This document shows positions 17,070 to 27,053 of a stretch of DNA of 64,000 bases, piece by piece (the stretch's first letter is position 1; every line of letters starts with the position of its first letter). A program made the translations under genes and the position numbers. The notes under the pieces are model-generated. The model saw nothing but the letters and a program-made list of their open reading frames with translations, did no database searches and was not told where the DNA came from. Source of the DNA: Hymenobacter roseosalivarius DSM 11622 (GTDB taxonomy: Bacteria; Bacteroidota; Bacteroidia; Cytophagales; Hymenobacteraceae); assembly GCF_900176135.1 (NCBI RefSeq), contig NZ_FWWW01000075.1, positions 62,001 to 126,000 of the forward strand. Direction: 5' to 3'.

Positions 17070-19064
17070 TTACCAACCCGCGCCCGCGTCTTTATTCTCC
17101 TCCAGTTTAATCAAACGGAACTCCACTCGGCGGTTAAAGCGGCTGTCATCTTCGGTTTTCTCTTCGCGTAAAGGCTGCGTGCTGCCATAGCCCATGTTAT
17201 CGATACGGTTGGGCTTGAGCTTACCCTTTTGCTCAATGTAGTTGCGAATGGCCTGGGCACGGTCCTGCGAGAGGGCCACATTGACGTCCGGGTCGCCGCT
17301 GGCGTCGGTGTGGCCTGAAATGCTAAGCCGGAACGTGGGGTGGTCAACCATATATAACGCAATCTGATCCAGCGTTTGATGCATAGAGGGGCGGATGGCC
17401 GATTTGCCTTGGTCAAATTCGATGTTGCGAAAAATCAGGGGCAGACGGTAGTCAAGCGAGTTAGTGAGCAAGCGCATTACCGTGTCGCCTTTCAGCTCAA
17501 ACTGCTTTTCCACGCTGAAGAAATCCGGGCTCTGAATCAGCAACACGTAGTGCGAGCCCTCGATCAGATCAAAGTCGAAGGAGCCATCAGGGCGCAGGTA
17601 TTTGCTGGCTACCTCAATGCCATCATCAGTATCGATAATGCTGACAATGCCCCCCAGCGGCTTTTTGCTTACTGAGTCAGCCAGCACGCCCTCCACATGG
17701 GTGGTTGCCAGCGGCTGGGCTTCCATCGGGAGCGGAAAGGAGTAGAGGTCGAGGTTTTTGAGGTCTTTCACCTCCGAGCGGGCGTAATAAAGATTCTTGG
17801 AGTCGCCGTCGATGGTGAAGTAATACTCTGACCCTTTGCCATTTACCAGCGGCCCCACGTTGCGCGGCTCCTGCCAGCGGCCCTGCACGCGGTAGCTCTT
17901 ATAGATATCGAAGTCGCCGTAATTCAATAATTGCCCCCTGGAGCTGAAGTACAGCACATTATACAGCGGGTGAAAGAATGGGCTGACCTCGCTTTCGCGG
18001 GTATTTACCACCGGACCCAGATTCTGGGCTTTGCCCCACTGCCCGTTTTTTTGCCGCGCCGTGTACCAGATGTCCGACAGCCCAAAGCCTCCCAGCCGGT
18101 CGGAGGCGAAGTACAGCGTGTCTTCCCCCCGCGACAAAGTAGGCTGCGAATCCCAGGCCGATGAGTTTACATTAGCCCCCAAACTCTTCGGCACCGACCA
18201 TTGCCCATCCTGAAACGTCGACTGAAAAAGGTCGCAGTTGCCGTGGCAGTTCGGGCATTCGCAACGGGCAAAGTAGATCGTGCGGCCATCCTTGGTAATG
18301 CAAGCCGAGCCCTCGTTGTAAGGCGAGTTGATGGGCTTAGGCAGCGGTTCGGCGTCAGTCCAGTAGTCGCCTTCCTTACGCGACGTGTATAGGTCCTCAT
18401 CAACCACGGGGCTGGTAATACCACGGGTCTTGCGCTTGGAGGAGAAAATAAACAGGCCCGCTTCCGAATTCAGCGTCGGGCCATAGTCTTCCACGTCGGA
18501 GTTGATACCATCGCCCATGCTCGTATACACGCCTTTGGGCGGATGAAACGTGACGATGTTTTTTCGGTACTCAACCAAGTCGTAGTAGGTTTTCAGGGGC
18601 ACATACAAATCCTGGGTTTTCTGTTCCAGAGAGTCGTAGTAGAGTTGAATTTTAGTGATATCCTGCCGGTGATGCTTGAGCGCCAATCTATAGTAGGCTT
18701 TGGCGCGTGCCTCGTCGCCGGTGCGCTCACAAAGCTGACCTAAGCGCCAAAGTAGCGGCGTGTCTTTTTCGAAGTTCTGAATGCCAAACTGATGCACATA
18801 CGCTTCGAGCAGCTTGCGGGCCTGGGCCCAGTTTCGGCGCTTCTCGGCCCGCTGAATCTCTTTCAGCTCTTTCTTATTCTGATAATACGCTACCCGGTTC
18901 ACGTTGGGGAAGCTGGGGGTAGCATCCGGTCGTAAGCGCAGCGGGGGGGCTTTTTTGCTTGGGACTGGTCGCGCTTGGGCGGACTTACCAGTCGGTTGTT
19001 GCGCATATGCGGCCGTAGCGGTCAAAAACCACAGTAGTAAGACTAGACGGAACAAGCGATGCAT
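17070..19064 (-). CDS. TPR-PD40-OmpA outer-membrane protein
   Basis: This 664-residue protein is read from ATG 19064 (MHRLFRLVLLLWFLTATAAY, signal peptide). In order it has TPR helices (about 70-160; LLWRLGQLCERTGDEARAKA), a WD40-like PD40 beta-propeller (about 190-450, with repeated DLYTSRK, ASDRLGGFGLSDIW and SRGQLLNYGDFDIY), a carboxypeptidase-like Ig domain, and a C-terminal OmpA peptidoglycan-binding domain (ISGHTDASGDPDVNVALSQD, then MGYGST). The layout matches the PorE/OmpA-like proteins of Bacteroidota that tie outer-membrane machines to peptidoglycan. PorQ is 3 kb away but in a different unit. It is convergent with the GH30 gene. Confidence 0.88.
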   Translation of the reverse strand: MHRLFRLVLLLWFLTATAAYAQQPTGKSAQARPVPSKKAPPLRLRPDATPSFPNVNRVAYYQNKKELKEIQRAEKRRNWAQARKLLEAYVHQFGIQNFEKDTPLLWRLGQLCERTGDEARAKAYYRLALKHHRQDITKIQLYYDSLEQKTQDLYVPLKTYYDLVEYRKNIVTFHPPKGVYTSMGDGINSDVEDYGPTLNSEAGLFIFSSKRKTRGITSPVVDEDLYTSRKEGDYWTDAEPLPKPINSPYNEGSACITKDGRTIYFARCECPNCHGNCDLFQSTFQDGQWSVPKSLGANVNSSAWDSQPTLSRGEDTLYFASDRLGGFGLSDIWYTARQKNGQWGKAQNLGPVVNTRESEVSPFFHPLYNVLYFSSRGQLLNYGDFDIYKSYRVQGRWQEPRNVGPLVNGKGSEYYFTIDGDSKNLYYARSEVKDLKNLDLYSFPLPMEAQPLATTHVEGVLADSVSKKPLGGIVSIIDTDDGIEVASKYLRPDGSFDFDLIEGSHYVLLIQSPDFFSVEKQFELKGDTVMRLLTNSLDYRLPLIFRNIEFDQGKSAIRPSMHQTLDQIALYMVDHPTFRLSISGHTDASGDPDVNVALSQDRAQAIRNYIEQKGKLKPNRIDNMGYGSTQPLREEKTEDDSRFNRRVEFRLIKLEENKDAGAGW

Positions 19065-19112
19065 ACAGAGTTTTTGAACACCAAGAGCCGCTACAATTGC
19101 CGCGCCAGACAC

Positions 19113-19120
19113 CAAAAATA
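19113..19120 (-). promoter_or_regulatory. -7 box (TATTTTTG) for the OmpA-family gene
   Basis: On the minus strand the bases read TATTTTTG, matching TAnnTTTG, 48 bases before the ATG at 19064. A TTG on the same strand at 19137-19135 is a weak -33 candidate. Confidence 0.45.
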
Positions 19121-19244
19121 GAAGTTTTTCAATGCAAGTGCTAAGCTTATTATCTGCCTGATTGGCTAGTCGCCGGGGGGCATTTATGCCGCTTTGTCGG
19201 CAAATCGCGCAGGGGGTATCATGGCATAGCACTTGCCAAAGCCG

Positions 19245-19252
19245 TACCTTTG
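19245..19252 (+). promoter_or_regulatory. -7 box (TACCTTTG) for lon
   Basis: TACCTTTG matches TAnnTTTG, 82 bases upstream of the lon ATG. Together with the box at 19113 it makes the 271-base gap a divergent promoter region. No -33 element is clear. Confidence 0.5.
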
Positions 19253-19334
19253 ACCTACCGTTGGCCCTGGGGAGCTACGGAGCGCTGCAATTCTGTCATT
19301 CTGGCACCGCCATCTCTTCCTCGATTGTATTATT

Positions 19335-21842
19335 ATGAGTGAAAACCGCAATTCGCGCCGTCCCAAGTCGTCTGTGCTACATATGGCTGAAGATCCCGCC
19401 GAGATGGTGTCCATTATCGCCACCGATCCTGAGCAGGTCATGTCCGGCCAGGATGCGCCCGAGGTATTGCCTTTGTTGCCCGTACGCAACACCGTGCTGT
19501 TCCCGGGCGTGGTACTGCCCGTCACCGTAACGCGCAAAAAAAGTATTCGCCTGGTGCGTAAAGCGTATCGTGGTAATAAGATCGTAGGCGTATTAGCCCA
19601 AAAAAACACGCAGAGCGACGACCCAACCATCACCGACTTATATGAAGTGGGCACCATGGCCCGCATTCTGAAACTGTTGGTGCTGCCCGATGGCAACACC
19701 ACCATCATCATTCAGGGCCAAAGCCGATTCAAGGTAGAGGAAGAGCAGCAGGACAGCCCCTATCTGACGGCTCGGGTCAGCTATTTCTCCGAAACGTTTC
19801 CCAACAAGACTTCCAAGGAAGTGAAGGGCTTGGTGTCGTCGCTGAAGGATGCGGCGGCCAAGATGCTCAAGCTCAACCCCGAAATTCCGCAGGAAGCGCA
19901 GGTGGCCCTGGATAATATTGAGTCGCCGGCTTTCCTCACTCATTTTCTCTCCTCGAATATCAACGTGGAGGTAGGCCTTAAGCAAAAACTGCTGGAAATA
20001 AATGATGGCGTGGAGCGGGGCACGCGCCTGCTGGAAATGATGCTCAAGGAGATTCAGCTCCTGGAAATAAAGCACGAAATCCACAACAAGGTTCACACCG
20101 ACATCGACCAGCAGCAGCGCGATTACTTTCTGCGCCAGCAGATAAAAGTGCTGCAGGATGAGCTAGGCTTCGATGGTCCCGACCAGGAAGTAGAGAAGCT
20201 ACGCGCGCGGGCCAAGGACAAAAAATGGCCCCCCGCCGTAGCCAAGCACTTTAATAAGGAGGTAGATAAGCTCAGTCGGGTGAACCCGCAGGCCGCAGAG
20301 TACCCGATGAGCGTCAACTACGTGGAGTTTCTGATCGATTTGCCCTGGGCCGAGTACACCAAGGATAACTTCAATCTGAAGCGTACCCGCAAAATCCTTG
20401 ACCAGGACCACTATGGCCTGGAGAAGGTAAAGGACCGCATTATAGAGTACCTGGCGGTGCTCAAGCTCAAGCAGGACATGAAGGCCCCAATTTTGTGCCT
20501 GTATGGCCCTCCCGGCGTGGGCAAAACTTCTTTGGGTCGTTCGGTGGCTCAGGCATTGGGTCGCAAATATGTGCGAATGAGCCTGGGTGGCGTGCGCGAC
20601 GAGGCCGAGATTCGCGGGCACCGCAAAACCTACGTGGGCGCTATGCCGGGCCGTCTTATTGCCCAGATTAAAAAGGCCGGTGCTTCTAATCCGGTCATTA
20701 TTCTGGATGAGATTGATAAGGTAGGGGCCGACTTTCGCGGCGACCCACAGTCGGCGCTGCTGGAAGTGCTGGACCCGGAGCAGAATTCCACCTTCACCGA
20801 TAATTACCTGGAGGTGGAGTACGACCTGTCGAAAGTGCTGTTCATCGCTACGGCCAACTCCCTGGATACCATTCATCCGGCCTTGCGCGACCGGATGGAA
20901 ATTATTGACCTGACGGGCTATACGCTGGAGGAAAAAACCCAGATTGCTAAAAAGCACCTCTGGCCGAAAGTACTCCACGAGAATGGCCTGACGCCAAAAG
21001 ACGTGAGCATCACGCAGCCGGCTTTGCAACGTGTGGTTGATGATTATACGCGCGAGTCGGGGGTGCGTGGCCTAGAGCGCAAGCTCGGCTCGGTGGCTCG
21101 CAACATTGCCAAAAGCAAGGCGCTGAAGGAGGAGCATGCCACCATATTAGAGCCGAAGGATGTAAGTCGCATTCTGGGGGCCGCCATTTTCGACCGCGAC
21201 CTGTATCAGGACAACGAAACCGCTGGCGTCGTGACGGGCCTGGCCTGGACGTCGGTAGGGGGGGACATCCTCTTTATCGAGAGCCTGCTGAGCCGTGGTC
21301 GGGGGAAGGTGACGCTCTCGGGCCAGCTGGGCGACGTGATGAAGGAGTCGGCCGTGACGGCCTTATCGTATCTGCGCAGCCGCGCCGATTCACTGGGCAT
21401 CGATTACCGGATTTTCGACCAATACGACCTGCATATTCACTTTCCGGAGGGGGCCGTGCCCAAAGATGGCCCCAGCGCGGGTATTGCCATCTTCACCAGT
21501 ATTGCCTCCGTGTTCACGCAGCGCAAGATCCGCTCGCATCTGGCCATGACGGGCGAAATTACCCTGCGCGGCAAAGTGTTGCCCGTAGGCGGCATCAAAG
21601 AGAAGATTCTTGCTGCCAAGCGTGCCGGCATCCGCGACGTGATTCTTTGCGACAAAAATCGTAAAGACATTCAGGAAATTTCAGCTGAATATCTCAAGGA
21701 CCTTACTATCCACTACGCTGCCCGCGTCGATGATGTGCTGAAAGTAGCTCTGCTGGATGAGTTGGTAGCCAACCCGCTTAAGCTCACGGTGCGCGACGAG
21801 CCCGCGCCAGCATTGTATGGCCCGAGCGTAGAGGTATCCTAG
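19335..21842 (+). CDS. lon: ATP-dependent Lon protease
   Basis: This 835-residue cytosolic protease degrades misfolded and regulatory proteins. The N-terminal LON substrate domain starts at about residue 45 ([20 protein letters not shown]). The AAA+ module has Walker [12 protein letters not shown] (near 391) and Walker [12 protein letters not shown]. The protease domain has the Ser-Lys dyad, Ser714 in PKDGPSAG and Lys755 in [15 protein letters not shown]. The length fits bacterial LonA. It is single in its transcription unit, with a divergent promoter region and a long inverted repeat after the stop. Confidence 0.98.
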   Translation: MSENRNSRRPKSSVLHMAEDPAEMVSIIATDPEQVMSGQDAPEVLPLLPVRNTVLFPGVVLPVTVTRKKSIRLVRKAYRGNKIVGVLAQKNTQSDDPTITDLYEVGTMARILKLLVLPDGNTTIIIQGQSRFKVEEEQQDSPYLTARVSYFSETFPNKTSKEVKGLVSSLKDAAAKMLKLNPEIPQEAQVALDNIESPAFLTHFLSSNINVEVGLKQKLLEINDGVERGTRLLEMMLKEIQLLEIKHEIHNKVHTDIDQQQRDYFLRQQIKVLQDELGFDGPDQEVEKLRARAKDKKWPPAVAKHFNKEVDKLSRVNPQAAEYPMSVNYVEFLIDLPWAEYTKDNFNLKRTRKILDQDHYGLEKVKDRIIEYLAVLKLKQDMKAPILCLYGPPGVGKTSLGRSVAQALGRKYVRMSLGGVRDEAEIRGHRKTYVGAMPGRLIAQIKKAGASNPVIILDEIDKVGADFRGDPQSALLEVLDPEQNSTFTDNYLEVEYDLSKVLFIATANSLDTIHPALRDRMEIIDLTGYTLEEKTQIAKKHLWPKVLHENGLTPKDVSITQPALQRVVDDYTRESGVRGLERKLGSVARNIAKSKALKEEHATILEPKDVSRILGAAIFDRDLYQDNETAGVVTGLAWTSVGGDILFIESLLSRGRGKVTLSGQLGDVMKESAVTALSYLRSRADSLGIDYRIFDQYDLHIHFPEGAVPKDGPSAGIAIFTSIASVFTQRKIRSHLAMTGEITLRGKVLPVGGIKEKILAAKRAGIRDVILCDKNRKDIQEISAEYLKDLTIHYAARVDDVLKVALLDELVANPLKLTVRDEPAPALYGPSVEVS

Positions 21843-21850
21843 TAAGAAAG

Positions 21851-21938
21851 AAGACCAGCACCCGCTGGGTGTAACGTTGCAGTAGTAGGTGAAAGCCCCC
21901 CGACGACTGTAATGATGCATCTAGTGGGTGCTGGTCTT
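21851..21938. other. Long-loop inverted repeat between lon and porQ
   Basis: AAGACCAGCACCC (21851-21863) and GGGTGCTGGTCTT (21926-21938) are perfect 13-bp inverted arms around a 62-base loop. They begin 8 bases after the lon stop. A GCCCCCC core sits in the loop. There is no T run, so it is not a classic terminator; it may be an mRNA 3'-end structure or part of the porQ leader. Confidence 0.7.
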
Positions 21939-21995
21939 CCTGTTTTACCGCATATAGGTAAGGCCAGAATAGCCGAAACGCTGTATCTTGGAACG

Positions 21996-23069
21996 ATGAT
22001 TCGCCCGCTGCCCTCTCGTTCGTTGCTTGCCTTCTTTGGTTTGGTGCTGGGAATAGTATTGGCAAGTAAGCCGGTGGCAGCGCAGATTGGGGGCCAGCAG
22101 GCATTCACCTTCCTGAATTTGCCCCCCAGCGCTAAGCTGGCCGGTTTGGGCGGCGTCAATGTCAGCTCCCGCGACGCCGACGCGACCATGATCTATGGCA
22201 ATCCGGCCCTGCTTAACGCTGATATGGACGGTCGCCTGGCGCTCGGCTACGTCGATTATCTATCTGATATCAAGCAGAGTACGGCGGCCTACGTCTTCAA
22301 TACAAAGTCATTGGGTCGGTTTGGCGTTGGGCTCACGTATCTGAACTACGGCAGGTTTGAGCAGTTCGACGCGGCAGGTACTAGTCTGGGTGAGTTTTCG
22401 GTAAACGAATACGCGCTGGGCGTGTCCGACGCCTACACCAGCGGCAACTTCACGCTGGCCGGTACGCTCAAGCTGGCCGTGTCTGGTATTGCTGGCAATC
22501 ATTCGCTGGCTGCCTTGGCCGATGTGGGGGGCATTTTCAAGCATCCGACAAAGGATTTTACGGTGGGCCTCACTGTGCGCAATGTCGGCTACCAGCTCCA
22601 ACCCTACGCTGGAGCCGACCGTGAGCCCATGCCGCTGGACGTACAGCTGGGGGCTTCCTTTAAGCCTGAATATATGCCGCTGCGCCTTTCCATCACGGCG
22701 CACCACCTCCAGCAGCTGGATATCGTGTACCTCGACCCCAACCAGCGCGGGCAGCTCGACGATAATGGCGACGAAATCAAGCCGAAAAAGTCGCTGGGTG
22801 ACAAAATTGCCCGACACTTTGTGGTGGGGGGCGAATTGTTGTTCAGCAAGAACTTTCACCTGCGGGCCGGTTACAACCACTTGCAGCGCCGGGAGCTACG
22901 CCTGGAAAATACCTCGGCAGGCGCTGGGTTGAGCTTTGGTGCTATGCTACGCATCAGTGAATTTCAGCTCGACTATACCCGCGCCTATTACCACGCTTCG
23001 GGCGCAGCCAATTATCTTACCGTGGCCCGTAATCTGAATTCGCTTTTTAACAAGAATACCAGCAACTGA
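21996..23069 (+). CDS. porQ: Type IX secretion system protein PorQ
   Basis: This 357-residue protein is read from ATG 21996 (MIRPLPSRSLLAFFGLVLGI, signal peptide ending near VAAQIGG). FTFLNLPPSAKLAGLGGVNV is the typical PorQ/PorV-like barrel start, followed by DATMIYGNPALLNADMDG and alternating beta strands to the end. PorQ is an outer-membrane beta-barrel of the attachment complex (with PorU, PorV and PorZ) that releases and anchors T9SS cargo. The longer in-frame opening from 21912 would place residues before the signal peptide, so 21996 is preferred. No other por genes are in the window. Confidence 0.88.
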   Translation: MIRPLPSRSLLAFFGLVLGIVLASKPVAAQIGGQQAFTFLNLPPSAKLAGLGGVNVSSRDADATMIYGNPALLNADMDGRLALGYVDYLSDIKQSTAAYVFNTKSLGRFGVGLTYLNYGRFEQFDAAGTSLGEFSVNEYALGVSDAYTSGNFTLAGTLKLAVSGIAGNHSLAALADVGGIFKHPTKDFTVGLTVRNVGYQLQPYAGADREPMPLDVQLGASFKPEYMPLRLSITAHHLQQLDIVYLDPNQRGQLDDNGDEIKPKKSLGDKIARHFVVGGELLFSKNFHLRAGYNHLQRRELRLENTSAGAGLSFGAMLRISEFQLDYTRAYYHASGAANYLTVARNLNSLFNKNTSN

Positions 23070-23124
23070 TGTTGCTATCAGATAGTTATAAGGGTTGTCC
23101 GTTCCACCAGATACCTACTCTTTG

Positions 23125-23157
23125 GTTGTCCGGCATGATAAGCCGGCGACACAATTT
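23125..23157 (+). terminator. Probable porQ terminator
   Basis: TTGTCCGGC, a 7-base loop, then GCCGGCGACACAA form a G+C-rich hairpin followed by ATTTTTC, 56 bases after porQ. The stem is imperfect. The rest of the 228-base gap before hslU shows nothing further. Confidence 0.5.
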
Positions 23158-23297
23158 TTCTTAAGTAATTCGTTTGCTTAGGGTTATGAGGTCAATAGCC
23201 TATATGGTTAGCACGACGTATAAAGGGCCCACCTACGATTACAAGCCCTACCTACACCACCTGTGGGTTTCACACCAGCCCACGTTTCGTTTATCCC

Positions 23298-24710
23298 ATG
23301 ATTGAATCAGCTTCTTTTCTTACCCCGGCCCAGATAGTGGCCGAACTCGATAAGTATATTATTGGTCAGCACGATGCCAAGCGTCACGTAGCTATCGCGC
23401 TGCGCAACCGCTGGCGCCGCCTGCATGCTCCCGCCGATATGCAGCGCGAAATAGTGCCCAACAATATCCTCATGATTGGCTCGACGGGCGTGGGCAAAAC
23501 GGAGATTGCCCGCCGTCTGGCCAGCATCGCCGATGCGCCCTTCACGAAAGTGGAAGCCTCCAAGTTTACCGAAGTCGGCTATGTAGGCCGCGACGTGGAA
23601 AGCATGGTGCGCGACCTTGTGGAGCAATCGGTGAACATGGTGCGGATGCGCCGTAAGGAAGAAGTGAAAGTACAGGCTGCCCAGGTAGTAGAGGATATCA
23701 TTTTAGATGCGCTTATTCCGCCCATTTCCAGCACGCCCACTACGGTAAGCAAGTCGTCCGTCGACTTCAGCGGTGAGGGAAACATGCCTGAGAGCGACCA
23801 CGAGCTAAACGAGCGCACCCGCGAGAAATTCCGCCAGAAAATTCGGGCCGGCGAGTTGGACGACCGCAAAATTGACATCAAGGTTCAGCAAAATAATACG
23901 CCCGGTATTGGGGTAGTGGGTGGCCCTGGCGGCATGGATGAAGCCTCGATGGCCGGCCTTCAGGATATGCTGAGCAGCATGATGCCCAAGAAAACCCGGA
24001 AGCGCAAAGTAACCATCGCCGAAGCTCGTAAAATCCTGCTCGATGAAGAAGCCGCTAAGCTCATCGATATGGATGAAGTGAAGGACGAAGCCATCCGCAA
24101 TGCCGAAAACGCCGGCATTATCTTCATTGATGAGATTGACAAAGTAGCCAGCCGCAACGGTAAAAGTGGGGGAGGTGGCCCCGACGTAAGCCGCGAAGGC
24201 GTGCAGCGTGATTTGCTGCCCATCGTGGAAGGCTCGGCCGTCAGCACCAAGTATGGCGTTATTAATACGGATCATATCCTGTTTATCGCCGCTGGTGCCT
24301 TCCACGTAGCCAAGCCCAGCGACCTTATTCCCGAGCTGCAAGGCCGCTTCCCGATTCGCGTAGAGCTGCAAAGCCTCACAAAAGCCGATTTCTTCCGTAT
24401 TCTCAAAGAGCCTAAAAACGCGCTTACCAAGCAGTATGAGGCGCTCTTGATAGCGGAAGAGGTGGAGTTGTCCTTTGATGACGCCGCTTTGGAGCGCGTG
24501 GCCGAAATTGCTTTTGAGGTGAACGAAGAAGTTGAAAACATTGGGGCCCGACGCCTGCACACGGTGATGAGTCGCTTGCTCAACGATATTCTGTTCGATG
24601 TGCCCGACCGCATTGGAGCCAATGCGCACATTCTGATTACACGCGAGCTGGTAGAAGAGCGCCTCCGCGATATGGTCCGCAACCGAGATTTGTCGCAGTA
24701 TATTCTCTGA
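23298..24710 (+). CDS. hslU: HslU, ATPase subunit of the HslUV protease
   Basis: This 470-residue AAA+ unfoldase threads substrates into the HslV peptidase. N-terminal [20 protein letters not shown] is the family start. Walker A is [15 protein letters not shown] (near 62). The inserted I-domain spans about 110-245 with a Gly/Met-rich loop. Walker B is [13 protein letters not shown], and the C-terminal [16 protein letters not shown] plus the ending DLSQYIL fit the HslU tail that docks on HslV. The length is a little above the E. coli protein (443). No hslV gene is next to it. Confidence 0.97.
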   Translation: MIESASFLTPAQIVAELDKYIIGQHDAKRHVAIALRNRWRRLHAPADMQREIVPNNILMIGSTGVGKTEIARRLASIADAPFTKVEASKFTEVGYVGRDVESMVRDLVEQSVNMVRMRRKEEVKVQAAQVVEDIILDALIPPISSTPTTVSKSSVDFSGEGNMPESDHELNERTREKFRQKIRAGELDDRKIDIKVQQNNTPGIGVVGGPGGMDEASMAGLQDMLSSMMPKKTRKRKVTIAEARKILLDEEAAKLIDMDEVKDEAIRNAENAGIIFIDEIDKVASRNGKSGGGGPDVSREGVQRDLLPIVEGSAVSTKYGVINTDHILFIAAGAFHVAKPSDLIPELQGRFPIRVELQSLTKADFFRILKEPKNALTKQYEALLIAEEVELSFDDAALERVAEIAFEVNEEVENIGARRLHTVMSRLLNDILFDVPDRIGANAHILITRELVEERLRDMVRNRDLSQYIL

Positions 24711-24756
24711 TTTACAGTAGAGTCAGATAGGTGAGCTAGTCCTCAACTAAAGTATT

Positions 24757-24797
24757 CCAACGAAAAAGGCGGCTCTCAGAGCCGCCTTTTTCGTTGG
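24757..24797 (+). terminator. hslU terminator
   Basis: The hairpin has AAAAAGGCGGCTCT paired with AGAGCCGCCTTTTT, and the pairing extends outward to CCAACG/CGTTGG. This is a strong intrinsic terminator 46 bases after hslU. It lacks the GCCCCCC core found in the other terminator family. Confidence 0.92.
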
Positions 24798-24867
24798 GTT
24801 TCCTCTGCGGCTAATTTGCCCGTATAAGAATTTCTTTCGACCGCTTCATCTTCAATTTCTATACGCG

Positions 24868-25545
24868 ATGCACTACTATATCATTACTGGCGCGAGCCGA
24901 GGCTTAGGCAAAGCGCTGGCCGAAGAAATCCTGCGCCAACCCGATACGATGGTGCTGGGGGTTTCGCGCCACGCTACCATCGAGCATGCCCGCTATCAGC
25001 ACCAGCCTCTCGACTTATCGGATATCGTGGCCGTGGAAGCCAATTTGCATAAGGTATTTGCCCCCCAGCCCGATGCGTCCAGCATTACGCTGGTGAATAA
25101 TGCAGCGGTATTAGGCCAAATCGGATACGTGGGTGAGCTACCCAATGAGCATTTCACATTCGCTTTCGACGTGAGCTTAGTGGCTCCGGCTATGCTCATG
25201 AATACCTTTTTGAGCAAATACGCCGGCATGACTTGCCCGCGCACTATCCTCAATATCAGTAGTGGGGCCGCGTAGCGCGCCGTAGATGGCTGGGCCGCTT
25301 ATTCCGCCTCTAAGGCCGCCCTCGATGCGTTGTCACGCGCCATTCAGAAGGAGCAGGACTTGCGGGGGACAGGGGTACGCGTTCAAACTATATCACCGGG
25401 GGTGCTGGATACAGGCATGCAGGAGCAAATTCGCGGCACTGATAACCGGCAGTTTAGCGAAGTCGACAAGTTTGTTGCTTTTCACACCGAGGATAAACTC
25501 GCGGATCCGGTAGAAGTCGCCCGCAAGATTCTTGCCTCACTCTAA
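24868..25545 (+). pseudogene. Short-chain dehydrogenase/reductase interrupted by an in-frame TAG
   Basis: From ATG 24868 the frame gives the NAD(P)-binding start YYIITGASRGLGKALAEE, then VNNAAVLGQIGYVG and ILNISSGAA, and then hits TAG at 25273-25275 (codon 136). The same frame continues RAVDGWAAYSASKAALDALS, holding the catalytic YxxxK, and PGVLDTGMQEQI to a TAA at 25545. A single base change such as AAG to TAG accounts for the break. The intact protein would be 225 residues, resembling the sepiapterin-reductase-like SDR group. The truncated product lacks the catalytic Tyr/Lys and should be inactive. It carries a TTTGCCCCCC motif at 25058. Confidence 0.88.
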
Positions 25546-25607
25546 CTGAGTTGATTGGGTGATATCGCTGCGGCCTTAGCATATAGGTTGCCTTAGTAGG
25601 TAGTGCC

Positions 25608-25643
25608 AAAAAAAGCCCCCCAGACTATTCTGGGGGGCTTTTT
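25608..25643. terminator. Bidirectional terminator, GCCCCCC-family
   Basis: AAAAAGCCCCCCAGA pairs with TCTGGGGGGCTTTTT around a 4-base loop. It serves the convergent SDR pseudogene (+) and the SusD gene (-). It is a near copy of the terminator at 7086. Confidence 0.93.
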
Positions 25644-25660
25644 ATTTAAGCTACAATTTA

Positions 25661-27031
25661 TTAGTAGCCAGGGTTCTGGGTTATATTCGGATTGTTCACC
25701 GTTTCACGGAACGGAATCGGGAAGAGCAGACGGTTAGGGTCTACAATTCCCAGTACGCTTTGGGCCCGGCCGGTACGCACCAAGTCAAACCAGCGGTGGC
25801 CTTCCAGGGCCAGCTCAACCCGACGCTCCTGCGCAATAGCATCTAGCAGAGCCGCCTGGGTAAGGCCGGCTCTGGCCGCCAGCCCAGCCCTCACCCGCAC
25901 CCGGTTTAGCAGCGTTAGCGAGCCGGGGATGTCGCCCAGCTGGGCTTTCGCTTCTGCCCCGATCAGCAGGATTTCGGCAAACCGAAAAACGCGGAAGTTA
26001 TCGGTGCCGGTGCCCGGATCGATGAATTTGATTCCGTATCCGGCAGGAATGCGCAGCCCGTTTGAGGTAGTGACAGTAGCCGCGCCATTGGATATGGTGG
26101 CGTCTTTGCGCAGGTCACCGGCTTCGTAGGCCGTAGGCAGTGAGCTTGCCGCGCCCGTTGGGCTCAATTCATTGCGGCCCCCACTGGAGCCGGGCAGAAA
26201 GTAGAAAGCGTACTGGCTCGACGTATTGGCATCAAACTGAACCTCAAAAATCGATTCGATCGAGTTCTCGGTGGTGAAAATGGTCCGATAGCTGGGGAGC
26301 AACTGAAAACGGTTGCTGGCGATAATCTGATCAGCGGCGGCGGCGGCGGCTTGCCAGTTCTTACGGTACAGCTCTACGCGCGCCCGCAGCGCGCGGGCAG
26401 CTGATTTGGTAGCGCGGCCTACGTTGACTTCCGGCAAGGAGGGTTCAGCGGCTGCCAGATCGGTCAGCACTTGCTCGTAGACCGCGGCCTGCGGCGAACG
26501 GGCTACGTTCAGGGTCGCGTCGGGCGTAGAGGTCGGCGTGAGCACTATCGCTACATCACCCCAATAGCGCGTAGCGTCGAAGTGGGCGAGGGCCCGCAAA
26601 AACAAGGCTTCGGCTACGAACGCGTTACGCTGGGTTTCCTCAATACTCGTTATGCCGGGCACCTGGGCAATCACGTTGTTGGCGCGACCAATAGTGCGGT
26701 ACAGGGCAAAATAAGTATTCTGATTGTTTGCGTTGTCTGTCAGAATGTTGCGGTTCTTTATCTGCGCAAACGTCGGAAAAGTGCCGATGTGAGCCAGGTT
26801 ATCGGCTACCAGATCAGCAAAAATCGGATACTCCAGGCCGTAGTAGTTGGAACTGGTCAGCGCGCCGTAAATGCCGATTACTGCCCCGCGTGCTCCTTCC
26901 AGGTCAGTGAATACATCATTCCGGTCGACCGAAGTCTGGGGAGTGGGGTCTAGAAAGTCGGAGCAGCTGCCTGCGCTCAGACCCAGTAGACCAAGCATTG
27001 CCAGGGTGGCAAATTTTGAACGAATTGTCAT
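25661..27031 (-). CDS. SusD/RagB family outer-membrane lipoprotein (pair 1)
   Basis: This 456-residue lipoprotein has the lipobox LSAGSC (Cys near residue 23). SDFLDPTPQTSVDRNDVFTD is the typical SusD start, and TPR-like helices follow (NNVIAQVPGI, AEALFLRALAHFDATRYWGD). The C-terminal RagB/SusD domain ends with RRVELALEGHRWFDLVRTGR. SusD proteins cap the SusC barrel and hold glycans or peptides for import. It lies 22 bases downstream of its SusC partner on the minus strand. No enzyme or regulator accompanies the pair, so the substrate is unknown. Confidence 0.93.
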   Translation of the reverse strand: MTIRSKFATLAMLGLLGLSAGSCSDFLDPTPQTSVDRNDVFTDLEGARGAVIGIYGALTSSNYYGLEYPIFADLVADNLAHIGTFPTFAQIKNRNILTDNANNQNTYFALYRTIGRANNVIAQVPGITSIEETQRNAFVAEALFLRALAHFDATRYWGDVAIVLTPTSTPDATLNVARSPQAAVYEQVLTDLAAAEPSLPEVNVGRATKSAARALRARVELYRKNWQAAAAAADQIIASNRFQLLPSYRTIFTTENSIESIFEVQFDANTSSQYAFYFLPGSSGGRNELSPTGAASSLPTAYEAGDLRKDATISNGAATVTTSNGLRIPAGYGIKFIDPGTGTDNFRVFRFAEILLIGAEAKAQLGDIPGSLTLLNRVRVRAGLAARAGLTQAALLDAIAQERRVELALEGHRWFDLVRTGRAQSVLGIVDPNRLLFPIPFRETVNNPNITQNPGY

Positions 27032-27053
27032 ATGGTCAGAAGAGAAAGACGGT

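Noticed and set aside
20199..21029. A 276-codon minus-strand frame inside lon
   Set aside because: Antisense shadow of the AAA+ region of lon; no family resemblance.
23805..24629. A 274-codon minus-strand frame inside hslU
   Set aside because: Antisense shadow of hslU; composition and lack of motifs argue against a gene.
23298..24710. A complete HslUV operon
   Set aside because: Neither neighbouring gap nor adjacent genes encode HslV; only hslU is here.
10900..25275. TAG reassigned as a sense codon
   Set aside because: Two genes have in-frame TAG, but dnaA, rseP, lon, the DUF6702 gene and a SusD end with TAG at the normal protein length, so TAG works as a stop here.
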